Below, piece after piece: positions 52,604 to 60,698 of a stretch of 64,000 bases of DNA. The stretch covers positions 141,932-205,931 of the forward strand of contig JAXMAF010000010.1 in NCBI GenBank assembly GCA_046350555.1, written 5' to 3'. Origin of the DNA: JAXMAF01 sp046350555. GTDB lineage: Bacteria > Planctomycetota > Phycisphaerae > Phycisphaerales > SM1A02. Position numbers and translations under genes: made by a program. Within the stretch, counting starts at the first letter, position 1, and every line of letters starts with the position of its first letter. The notes under the pieces are model-generated. The model was not told the DNA's origin, made no database searches, and was given only the letters and a program-made list of their open reading frames with translations.

Positions 52604-54352
52604 ATGCGGCACACCGTGAACCGCGCGACGCTCGTGGAGCTGGGGACGGAACCGGACGGGCCGGCAGGGTCGTTCCTGTCTTGGCGCCGCGGATACGGAC
52701 TCGGCGTCCTGCGCGCCGACCTGTTCGCGGGCCTGACGCTGGCCGCGTACATGCTGCCGGCCGCGATCGGCGATGCGTCGCTGGCGAACCTCGCGCCGGA
52801 GGCGGGGCTGCACGCATGCATCTTCGCCGGCCTGGTCTTCCCGTGGCTGTGCAGCTCGCGCCGCACCGCGGTCACGGTCACGTCCTCGATCTCGCTTCTG
52901 ATCGGCACGACGCTGGGCGCGCTGGCCCGGGGGGATGCGCACCGCTTCGCGGCGCTGGCCGCATGCTCGGCGCTCTGCGTTGCAGCACTCTCGGCGGTCG
53001 CCTGGCTTATTAATGCCGGATCGCTTGTCAGCTTCATGTCCGAGACGGTGCTCGTCGGCTTCAAGGCCGGCGTCGCGGCGACCCTTGCAAGCTTGCAGAT
53101 CCCGAAGCTGCTCGGGATCGGCGCGGTGCACGGGGGCGTCCTGGAGAACATCCGGCACCTGGCCGTCCACGCACGGGAAGCCAACCTGGCATCGCTCGCC
53201 ATCGGACTCGCCGCGCTGGGGGTCCTCGCGCTTGGGAGGATCTTCCTGCGAAACCAGCCCGTCGCGCTGTTGGTGGTCGTCGGCGGAATCGTCGCGGCGG
53301 GATGGGCTGGACTTGAAGCGCGGGGGGTGAAGCTCCTCGGCGATGTTCCGCCCGGGTTGCCACGGATCGGCCTGCCCGACGTGAGCTGGCACGACGTCAA
53401 CGAGCTGCTGCCGCTGGCGATGGCGTGCCTCCTGCTGGGGGCCGTCGAGACCGCGGCGATCGGACGCATGCTCGCCGCCAAGCACGGTGGACGGCTGGAT
53501 GCCAACCGGGAGCTGCTTGCGCTTGCGGGCGCGAATCTCGCCGCGGGGCTCGGTAGGGGCTTTCCCGTCGGCGGAGGCGTGTCGCAGTCGCTCGTCAACG
53601 AGGGCGCCGGCGCGAAGACGCCCGCATCCGGGTTCGTGGCTGCGGCCATCCTCGCGACGGTGGCGCTCTTCTGCACCGGACTGCTGCGCGACCTGCCCGA
53701 GCCGGTGCTCGCGGCGATCGTCCTCATGGCCGTCGTCGGCCTGGTGGACGTGCCCATGTTCGTCCGGCTGTGGCGGCTCGACCGGTCCGAGTTGCTGATC
53801 GCCGCCGCGGCGCTGTTGGGCGTGCTCGCCGCCGGGCTGCTGCACGGGGTTCTGATCGGCGCGGTCATCTCCATGCTCCTCCTGATCCGGCGAGCATCGC
53901 GCCCGCATGTCGCGCTGCTGGGCCGCATCCCAGGTACCAGCCGGTTCTCCGACATGGAACGCCACCGGCGCAACGAGCCGGTGCGCGGCGTCAGCATCCT
54001 CCGGCCGGAGACGGGGATTGTCTTCTTCAATGCGGATTTCGTCCGCGACAGCGTGCTCGGCCGCGTGCGGGCGACGGGGACTCCCGTCCACACCGTCATC
54101 TGCGACCTGTCCGCCACGCCGCTCATGGACCTCGCCGGCGCCGAGATGATGAGGCGGCTCGAGGAGGAGCTGCGGGCGCGGGGCGTGCGCTTGCACATCG
54201 TCGAGGCGCGGGCGACCGTGCGCGAGCGCCTGCGGGCCGAGGGATTGGAGGAACGAACGGGCCGCCTGGACCGGTTCACGACCGTTGCCGACGCTGTCGA
54301 TGCGGCGCTGGCGAGGCGGCAGGAAGGTCCCGGGTGCGGAGGTCGGCCGTGA
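52604..54352 (+). CDS. SulP-family anion transporter with STAS domain
   Basis: A 582-residue membrane protein. The SulP start is GVLRADLFAGLTLAAYMLPAAIGDASLANLAPEAGL. Further conserved parts are LIGTTLGAL, FMSETVLVGFKAGVA, GGVSQSLVNEGAGAKTP and VLAAIVLMAVVGLVDV, with about 10-12 membrane spans to residue 440. The C-terminal STAS domain (about 455-570) has VFFNADFVRDSVLGRVRAT and DLSATPLMDLAGAEMM. Members carry sulfate, bicarbonate or dicarboxylates; the substrate cannot be told from sequence. It is separated from ppk2 by about 117 bp and may be the last gene of the operon. Confidence 0.88.
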   Translation: MRHTVNRATLVELGTEPDGPAGSFLSWRRGYGLGVLRADLFAGLTLAAYMLPAAIGDASLANLAPEAGLHACIFAGLVFPWLCSSRRTAVTVTSSISLLIGTTLGALARGDAHRFAALAACSALCVAALSAVAWLINAGSLVSFMSETVLVGFKAGVAATLASLQIPKLLGIGAVHGGVLENIRHLAVHAREANLASLAIGLAALGVLALGRIFLRNQPVALLVVVGGIVAAGWAGLEARGVKLLGDVPPGLPRIGLPDVSWHDVNELLPLAMACLLLGAVETAAIGRMLAAKHGGRLDANRELLALAGANLAAGLGRGFPVGGGVSQSLVNEGAGAKTPASGFVAAAILATVALFCTGLLRDLPEPVLAAIVLMAVVGLVDVPMFVRLWRLDRSELLIAAAALLGVLAAGLLHGVLIGAVISMLLLIRRASRPHVALLGRIPGTSRFSDMERHRRNEPVRGVSILRPETGIVFFNADFVRDSVLGRVRATGTPVHTVICDLSATPLMDLAGAEMMRRLEEELRARGVRLHIVEARATVRERLRAEGLEERTGRLDRFTTVADAVDAALARRQEGPGCGGRP

Positions 54353-54483
54353 GCCCGCGCCAACCCAGCACGACCTTCCGCTCGGTCCAGAGTTCGGCAC
54401 CCGGGCTGGGCGGAGCGCAAGGACTCGTGAAGTCGAGCCCGCGCCGACGAGCAACCACACCAACGTGATGCAGGAGGTCGATC

Positions 54484-54993
54484 ATGCAAACACTCAACTT
54501 GGCGCAGCGCATCAAGTCGGAATTCGACGCCAGGGCGCAGCAAGTCGCCCAGGCGGAGGAGGCCCGGGCCAAGGAGGCCCGCGTTCGCGAGCAGCGGATG
54601 ACGAAGTTCAACGAGGTCTGCGTGGAGCTCCACGCCCTCATCCAACCCCGTATCGACACCTTCGCCAAGGCCTTCGGCGAGCAGGTGAGGATCGTGCCGA
54701 CCATAACGCCTGCGGAGCGCTCGGTGACAGTCGCGTTCCTGACGGACCTGGCCGACGTCACCCTCACCGTGAGGATGTTCCCAGACCGGGACATCACCGG
54801 GCTCGTCCTGGAGTACGACCTTCTGATCATCCCGATCTACTTCGATTACGAGCGCCATGCGCGCTTGGAGATGCCCTTGGACAAGATCGACGGAGACGCG
54901 ATCGCAGGCTGGCTCGACGACCGAATCGTCTCGTGCGTCAAGTCGTATCTTGCAATGCAGGACAACGAGCATTACCGCCGGTGCCGACGGTGA
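54484..54993 (+). CDS. hypothetical protein, possibly 3'-truncated
   Basis: A 169-residue soluble protein. Residues 10-45 form a charged coiled coil (FDARAQQVAQAEEARAKEAR). A mixed alpha/beta domain follows (VRIVPTITPAERSVTVAFLTD, TLTVRMFPDRDITGLVLEYDL). It ends ...MQDNEHYRRCRR just where a segment shared with 30178-30450 begins. The abrupt Arg/Cys-rich end looks like a junction with foreign sequence, so the original C-terminus may be lost (inference). Family not recognised. ATG 54484 follows AGGAGG at 54472-54477. Confidence 0.55.
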   Translation: MQTLNLAQRIKSEFDARAQQVAQAEEARAKEARVREQRMTKFNEVCVELHALIQPRIDTFAKAFGEQVRIVPTITPAERSVTVAFLTDLADVTLTVRMFPDRDITGLVLEYDLLIIPIYFDYERHARLEMPLDKIDGDAIAGWLDDRIVSCVKSYLAMQDNEHYRRCRR

Positions 54994-54997
54994 TGAT

Positions 54998-55217
54998 GCC
55001 GTGGTGGTGTTGCTTCGGCGACCCCGCCGGCGCGCTTGTGGTGCAGCCGTCTCGGCTGCCGGGCAGGCCAGCGGCCTGCACCATAACGCGCGAGGATCGA
55101 CTGGCTTCCGTACAAGACATTCAGCGCCGGATCGAGATCGCCAAGCTGCACGCCGCGCGCATCGAAGTCCACGCTCGTGCCAACCGGCTCATGGGGACGC
55201 CGCACCACTGCCGCGGT
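54998..55217. repeat. segment shared with 30178-30450, without palindromic repeat
   Basis: 54998-55035 matches 30180-30217, and 55117-55217 matches 30240-30275 plus 30379-30450. Copy F of the palindromic repeat is missing here, while a different insert (55036-55116) is present. On the minus strand the right part continues the VCBS pseudogene in a shifted frame (PVGTSVDFDARGVQLGDLD), so it is decayed coding DNA. Confidence 0.8.
55040..55082. repeat. 43-bp imperfect palindrome
   Basis: Starts GGTGCAGCCG and ends CGGCCTGCACC: outer arms of 7 bp pair perfectly and the inner part pairs imperfectly. It sits in the insert that distinguishes this locus from 30178-30450. It looks like a REP-type hairpin, but only one copy is in the window. 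Confidence 0.55.
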
Positions 55218-55698
55218 TCATCAGGATCGACCCGCGCCCAAATTCTGCGGACAACCCGACGACGTCCAGGCGACCATCCCCGTCGAGATCTCCCGTCGCA
55301 GCTTCCGATGGCCGATCGAGTCCGAAGTACTCCGCTGGTGCAAGGCCGCCAGCGCCGTCGCCGCGGAGGACGACGAGGCTGCTGACATCCACCTCGGTCG
55401 CCACCACGTCGAGATCGCCGTCGGTGTCGATGTCGGCGACGCGCACGCTGCGCGGATGCCACGCGACCGGCCGTTCGGCCTGCACGACGAACGTTCCATC
55501 ACCGGCGTTGAGCCAGGTGCGCACCATCGCCGGCGCCTGAAATGCGCTGGGCACGTCATGGACGACGACCGCGTCGAGATCGCCATCGCCGTCGAGGTCC
55601 GGCGAGAGGACGCAGTCATCCGCCCGCAGCATCGACGAGGCCGTCAGGGCGGCGCTTGCGGCGAAGGTTGTGATCGTTCCGAGGCTGCTTCGTCGCAT
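55189..55698 (-). pseudogene. truncated FG-GAP/VCBS-repeat secreted protein gene
   Basis: The 5' part is intact: signal peptide MRRSSLGTITTFAASAALTASSMLRA and three FG-GAP/VCBS strands with calcium-like loops (SPDLDGDGDLDAVVV, VADIDTDGDLDVVATE, ATGDLDGDGRLDVVGLS). The frame stops after LMNRGSGAASP at 55189. Similarity to VCBS sequence (PVGTSVDFDARGVQLGDLD) goes on in another frame to about 55115, so a frameshift and a large deletion removed the rest. A full-length relative would have several more blades. It starts at the CATG shared with the truncated kinase gene. Confidence 0.7.
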
Positions 55699-57688
55699 GA
55701 CTCAGCGTACGCGGCGCGATGTCTCGACGATCGTCCTCAAGGCCTTGGCGAAGGATCCGGCAAGACGCTATCAGACGGCTGCGGCCCTGCGGGACGACAT
55801 CGACCACTATCTCGCGGGCAAGCCGATCGACGCGCGACGCGACAGCACTTGGTATGTCATCCGCAAGACCGCCGGCCGGCACAAGCCGCTGCTCGCTGGC
55901 AGCGTGCTGGTCGCCCTCGCGATCGTCGCTGGCGCCGGTGTCGCCGGCTACGGACTTCTGCGAGCACGCGAAGCGCGCGGGTATGAGACGGTCGAGCGCG
56001 TCCGCGCTCAAGGCGAGGCTCGCGCGGCGCGTTCGGCTGGCCGCTTCATCCAGCAGATGTTCATGCCAGGCGATGCGGGTCTCGACGATGCCGCCCTTGG
56101 CCGCTACGTGCGAGCCAGCACCATTCGGATCCTGTCCAGTCTCCGACTCGGGGCGCTCTCCGACGACCTCGACGCGGAGGCGGCGGCCCGCTCCGTCTTC
56201 GCCTCCGAAATGACGCGTGATCTCCGTGCCTCGGCCGAGGTCCTGATCCGCATGTCCATCGCGTCGCAGTGCAGGCAACATGGCGACAATCACCCGCAGC
56301 TCGCCGAGGCGTTTCATGAGCTTGCCGAGAGCCTGCATCAGCGCGGCGGCAGGCAGATCGAGGCCGAGCGTTTCGTGCGCAGGGCGATCGAGATGCGGCG
56401 CGAGCTCTTCCGCGACGGCGATCCAGCGCTCGCCGCCAGCGAGCACCTTCTCGCCCGCATCCTGCTGGCGCGAGGTGACGCTGCGGGCGCAGCGACTGCA
56501 TGCGAGGAGGCGGTTGGGGCCCTTCGAGTGACAGGCACGCCGAGCAAGCCTGAACTCGCGGCGGCCCTGGCCACACGAAGCGACATCCGGCGCACGCTGG
56601 GTCAAGCGGCCGGGGCCGAGGCAGACGCGCTCGAATCGCTTGTTCTCGGCTTGGAGGCCTTGATCGATGACGACGACCACTTCGTGATCGCGTGTCTTCT
56701 GCGCAACGCCGACCTGCTTCGCGCGGAGGGAGATCGCCCGGCCGACCCGGTTCTCGCCGCGGCGCTGCGGGCGTCGACGAGAGCCGATGTCGCCGCTGCG
56801 CTCGCCCTCGCCGCAGACGGTCTGCGGCGTCGAGGCACGACCGCCGCGGATTGCCTTGCGTACACCGCTGGCTTGGAGACGATCCTCTCCCTGCGAGCGT
56901 CCTTCTTCGGCAGCGATCATCCCAGCGTCGTCCGCACGGCGGCGTGGATCGCCGCGAACCAACTCTCGGCGTTGGATTTCGCCGCGGCCGAGGCCTCCCT
57001 GCTCCGTCTCATCCCGCTCCTGGAAGCCCGGCTGGGCCGGGAGAGCATCGTCATCATCCCGACGCGCGAGTTGCTCTTCGAGTGTCTCATGATGCGGGAG
57101 AACCACGAACGCGCGGCCGCGGTCCGGCGCCACATGATCGAAGTATGGAACGCCCAGCCGGCGCTGGCACGCGACGACCTGTGGATTGCCAACGAGCACC
57201 GTTGGCTCGCGCTGGCGCTCGCGCTGGGCGGCGCCTTCAGCGAAGCGGAAGCCGAGTATCGCGAGTGCATCGACGGCCTCGCCCGAGCCGGTCTACCAGA
57301 CCACTATCTTGGCGACATCTGCACGGGCGCACTGGGGTGGATCGCCCTGCACCTGGGACGGCCGGAAGAGGCCGAATCTCTCACGCGCGCCGCACTCGAT
57401 CGCTACTCCGCGAGGACCGGAGTTCCCGCCGACCAACTGCTCCTCCTTCAGCGTCATCGCGCCCATGTCCTGATCGCCCGCGGCGCGTTGGACGAAGCAG
57501 CGCCGCTCATCGACGCAGCGGTGGCGGCCTTGACCACCCCTGTGGGCTATGACGTCTCGCTCATCTCATGCACGCTGCTCGACGCCATCGAGCTGGCCCG
57601 GCTGAAGGGCGACCAGGCGACGGTCGAACGCTTGTCGTCGGAGCTCGCCGAGGCACGTCGGAGGGTCGGAGTGTTTCCCGGCGGATAG
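55697..57688 (+). pseudogene. TPR protein derived from a kinase that lost its catalytic domain
   Basis: The first 50 residues (RRDVSTIVLKALAKDPARRYQTAAALRDDIDHYLAGKPIDARRDS) are the last subdomain and exit of a Hanks kinase. The glycine loop, HRD and DFG parts are missing. A membrane span (about 67-88, LLAGSVLVALAIVAGAGVAGY) and some 570 residues of helical TPR-like sequence follow, intact to the stop. The start, ATG 55697, is at the junction with the oppositely oriented VCBS gene. The product could still be made as a membrane TPR protein without kinase activity. 663 residues from that ATG. Confidence 0.7.
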
Positions 57689-57744
57689 ATGATGACCGCC
57701 GACGGCGACGAGATCGTCATCGCGGACGGTGGGCGATCAAGGAG

Positions 57745-57942
57745 AATGTCGCGGTGCCTGCGCTCGCGTGCTGGGCGGTACTCGTGCTCGCCTGTGCCGC
57801 CTTCGCGGTACAGGTCGTGGAACTGGGAGAGATCGAGCCGGTCGATCGTGTTGGAGATGGACCACACGACGTGCCCCGCGGGCCGGCAGTCGCGCACCGA
57901 TTGGCAACGAGGGGCACCGACGGACAGCCACCCGTTCCACAC
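57745..57942 (-). pseudogene. possible transposase N-terminal remnant
   Basis: The minus-strand frame encodes SISNTIDRLDLSQFHDLYRE followed by Glu/Tyr/Arg-Pro-Ala, which resembles the start of IS1182/IS4-type transposases (a LDLS...Y pattern before a YxPR segment). No DDE core or ends are present. It fills most of the 255-bp gap between the kinase-derived gene and the next secreted gene. The match is short and the call is tentative. Confidence 0.35.
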
Positions 57943-57943
57943 C

Positions 57944-58660
57944 TCACCCCGTCCATGCCCCCAGCACGATTCCCAGGTCCGCGCCGTCGACGATCCCGTC
58001 GCAGTTGAGATCGCTTGGAATCCCCGGCCCGGCCGCGCCCCATGCGGCGACCAGCAGGCCGAGGTCGGCGCCGTTCACCACGCCGTCGCCGTTGATGTCG
58101 CCGAGCAGCGACGCTCGCGTCGCGAGCCTCACCGTGTCAAAGCCGGTGTTGACGAGCGCTCCGAGGACCGACGTGAAGTTCACCCGACCGATCGGAACGA
58201 TGGACGTCACGCCGACGAAGCCGGCGGTGTCGATGGGCACGACGAACATCCCGATCTGCGCGCCGTCGACATCGAAGACGCGGATCGTCGCGGTGCCGAA
58301 GGCGTTGGAGGCGGCGTCGAACGCGAACGCCGTGGGCGATGCGAGGGGAACGATGTCGATGTCCTCGTCGCCGTTGGCGACCAGCCAGTTGCCGGTGCCG
58401 AATGGAGAGCCGAAGTCGGCGACGAAGATGTTGGGAAACGGCTCGCCCGCATGGCCGGTGAAGGAGACGTCGTTGACGGTCCACGTGCCCCCAAGCGGCT
58501 GGTCGACCGGCCAGAGCGGCTCGTTGAAGGTTACGGCCACGACGTCTTCGACCGTCTCACCCTGCCATGCGTCGAACGAGGTGTACCAGGTGACATAGGC
58601 GCATGCGGGTGGCGCGAGCACTGCGGCGATCGCGATGGCCATCCTGTTCAGGCGTTGCAT
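57944..58660 (-). CDS. secreted protein with dockerin-like tail
   Basis: A 238-residue exported protein. The signal peptide MQRLNRMAIAIAAVLAPPACA is followed by one beta-rich domain (VTWYTSFDAWQGETVEDVVAVTFNE, FPNIFVADFGSPFGTGNWLVAN, VRLATRASL), similar to PEP-CTERM-type sandwich proteins, and a dockerin-like pair (GDINGDGVVNGADLGLLVAAWG and DLNCDGIVDGADLGIVLGAWTG). ATG 58660 starts the signal peptide; an in-frame ATG at 58687 exists. Function unknown. Confidence 0.7.
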   Translation of the reverse strand: MQRLNRMAIAIAAVLAPPACAYVTWYTSFDAWQGETVEDVVAVTFNEPLWPVDQPLGGTWTVNDVSFTGHAGEPFPNIFVADFGSPFGTGNWLVANGDEDIDIVPLASPTAFAFDAASNAFGTATIRVFDVDGAQIGMFVVPIDTAGFVGVTSIVPIGRVNFTSVLGALVNTGFDTVRLATRASLLGDINGDGVVNGADLGLLVAAWGAAGPGIPSDLNCDGIVDGADLGIVLGAWTG

Positions 58661-58695
58661 GGGCGATCGTATGGAGGGAGCCGCCACGCGCCGCC

Positions 58696-58838
58696 TCGTC
58701 GCCCGGCGTCGAGGTCTCCTTCTACTCCACCGGCCTCGAGCAGATGCCGGCGGACGACACGAACGACCTGATCACGTTCATGACCATGCGCGAGACAGGG
58801 GACCAGAACGTCAACGGCTTCCTCGCGGCCCTGCGGAA
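58696..58838 (+). pseudogene. unrecognised gene fragment
   Basis: A short coding-like stretch, VEVSFYSTGLEQMPADDTND followed by LITFMTMRETGDQNVNGFLAAL, with no start before it. After it the frame decays into three copies of GCAATTCTCGC (58850-58900). It may be the middle of a lost gene. The rest of the gap to 59039 shows nothing else. Confidence 0.35.
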
Positions 58839-59039
58839 TGCATGGCGCAATTCTCGCTGGCGCAATTCTCGCCGCGAATCCGCATCGGGCAATTCTCGCG
58901 CGGCTCGAGTCATCCGGGCTTGTGTTCCCAGGCGCCGCAAGGACAATGGCCCTGCGGCCTGACGGTCCGGGGAAGGTGCACGGAACATCCGTCCACCACG
59001 TCTGTTGGTGGGCAGTTCCGCACCCTTTCGGGAGACCTC

Positions 59040-60566
59040 GTGCATCCATTTTCCTTGTTGTCCGTCGCCTCAGCGGCGTCGCTGCTCGTCGCGGCGCCGA
59101 CATTCGCCGACAGCGCCTTGGCCTGCGGAGACCCCGCCTCGGGAGACTGCTTCGAGTTGCACGGCCCGTTCTGCGACAATGCCGCGTGCTGCAGCGCCGT
59201 CTGCGCCTTGGACGCCAGTTGCTGCACGATTGCGTGGGACTTCTCGTGCGTGGAACTGGCGCAACTGTGCCCGACCTATGTCGAAGCCGGACCATTGATC
59301 AACCCGAGCACCGGCCATCGCCACTTTCTCGCTTCGGCGGCCACGTGGTCCCAGGCGCAGGCCTTGGCCCAGACATTCCTCGGCAATCTGGCCACGGTCA
59401 ACAACGGGACCGAGAACGAATGGCTGCGGACGTACTTCGCCAGCTCGTTCCTCGATGGTTACCCGAAGCAGTGCTGGATCGGGCTCAACGACAGCGCTCA
59501 GGAGGGCAACTTCGTCTGGGTGAGCGGCCAACCCGTCACCTTCCTGAACTGGTTTCCTGGCCAGCCCGACGATTCCGGTCGCGGCGAGGACCGGACCGGG
59601 ATGCTTGTCAACGGCGAGTGGAACGATTTCACCAGCGTGTGGCTTGCGTATGGCATTGGCGAGGCGCAGACACCGAACTGCCCCGGCGCGGGCTCGTGCT
59701 TCGGTCCGCACGCCAGCAAGGGATGCGACATCGAGGCGTGCTGCAACATGGTCTGCCTGTACGACGTCTCCTGCTGCGCAAGCTCGTGGGACGTCAACTG
59801 CGCCATCGAGGCCGTCTCGTGGTGCGATCCGGCGGTGATCTCCGGCCCGATCGTCAACCCGGCGACGCGGCATCGCTACTACCTGCTCGAGGAGGCCTTC
59901 TGGTCCGAGGCCGAACGCGTGGCCCTCGGGCTCAACGGACATCTGGTCACCGTCAACAGCGCCGCGGAGAACGAGTGGATTCGGCTCAATTTGATCGCGC
60001 CCACCAACACCACGAGCGCCTTCATCGGCTTCAACGACCAGGCCAAGGAGGGCATGTTCACCTGGGTGTCGACGCAGCCGAACGGCTTCACCAACTGGGA
60101 GGCCGGTGAGCCGAACAATCTTCCGAACCCACCGACCGGCGAGGACTTCGGCGAGATCCGCGACAACGGCAAGTGGAACGATCTCCCGTTGTCCGCCGTC
60201 CGCCGCGCCCTGGTCGAGGTCGGTTGCATCGGTGACCTCAACGGCAACAACCAAGTCGACGGAGCGGACCTCGGCGTCTTGCTGGGCGCATGGGGCAAGT
60301 GCGGAGGCTGCGCCGCCGACATCAATCTCGACGGCATGGTCGACGGCAGCGACCTGGGCCTGCTCCTCGGGGCGTGGGGCGTCTGCCCGACCAGCAGTTG
60401 TTGCTCGGGCTACGGAGGCGTTGGCTGCGACCAGCCCGGATGTCAATTGTGCGTGTGCGGGATCGACCCCCTGTGCTGCAACGTGCAATGGGACGAGTCG
60501 TGCGCGAGCGAGGCCGCGAACCCGAACCAGTGCAACGTCGCGTGCCAGTGCAGCGGGGCGGGATGA
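59040..60566 (+). CDS. secreted C-type lectin-like protein with Cys-rich motifs and dockerin loops
   Basis: A 508-residue exported protein; the signal peptide is HPFSLLSVASAASLLVAAPTFA. The order is Cys-rich motif, C-type-lectin domain (about 85-210, ATWSQAQALAQTFLGNLATVNN, CWIGLNDSAQEGNFVWVSGQPVTFLNW), second Cys-rich motif, second lectin domain (about 270-395, FTNWEAGEPNN), dockerin-like pair (about 400-445) and a third Cys-rich motif at the end. The Cys motif reads GCD...CC..VC..D..CC...WD..C. The dockerin pair is internal here. The start is GTG 59040 after GGAGA. Probably a carbohydrate-binding surface protein. Confidence 0.8.
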   Translation: MHPFSLLSVASAASLLVAAPTFADSALACGDPASGDCFELHGPFCDNAACCSAVCALDASCCTIAWDFSCVELAQLCPTYVEAGPLINPSTGHRHFLASAATWSQAQALAQTFLGNLATVNNGTENEWLRTYFASSFLDGYPKQCWIGLNDSAQEGNFVWVSGQPVTFLNWFPGQPDDSGRGEDRTGMLVNGEWNDFTSVWLAYGIGEAQTPNCPGAGSCFGPHASKGCDIEACCNMVCLYDVSCCASSWDVNCAIEAVSWCDPAVISGPIVNPATRHRYYLLEEAFWSEAERVALGLNGHLVTVNSAAENEWIRLNLIAPTNTTSAFIGFNDQAKEGMFTWVSTQPNGFTNWEAGEPNNLPNPPTGEDFGEIRDNGKWNDLPLSAVRRALVEVGCIGDLNGNNQVDGADLGVLLGAWGKCGGCAADINLDGMVDGSDLGLLLGAWGVCPTSSCCSGYGGVGCDQPGCQLCVCGIDPLCCNVQWDESCASEAANPNQCNVACQCSGAG

Positions 60567-60570
60567 AGTA

Positions 60571-60674
60571 ATACGGATTCCAGCAGACCTCCATGCATTC
60601 GACCCCCTGCCCACAGCGGTGTCTCACGGCGGAATTGGATTGGGTGGCGTGCGAGAGTCAACTGGGACGCGTAT
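60571..60674 (+). repeat. 104-bp palindromic repeat, copy G
   Basis: 104 bp in plus orientation, ATACGGATTCCAGCAG to CTGGGACGCGTAT, starting five bases after the lectin gene stop and ending 25 bases before the convergent AAA gene stop. It could form a hairpin at the end of both transcripts. Confidence 0.95.
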
Positions 60675-60698
60675 GACGCCAGCAAGAGGATCCACGTT

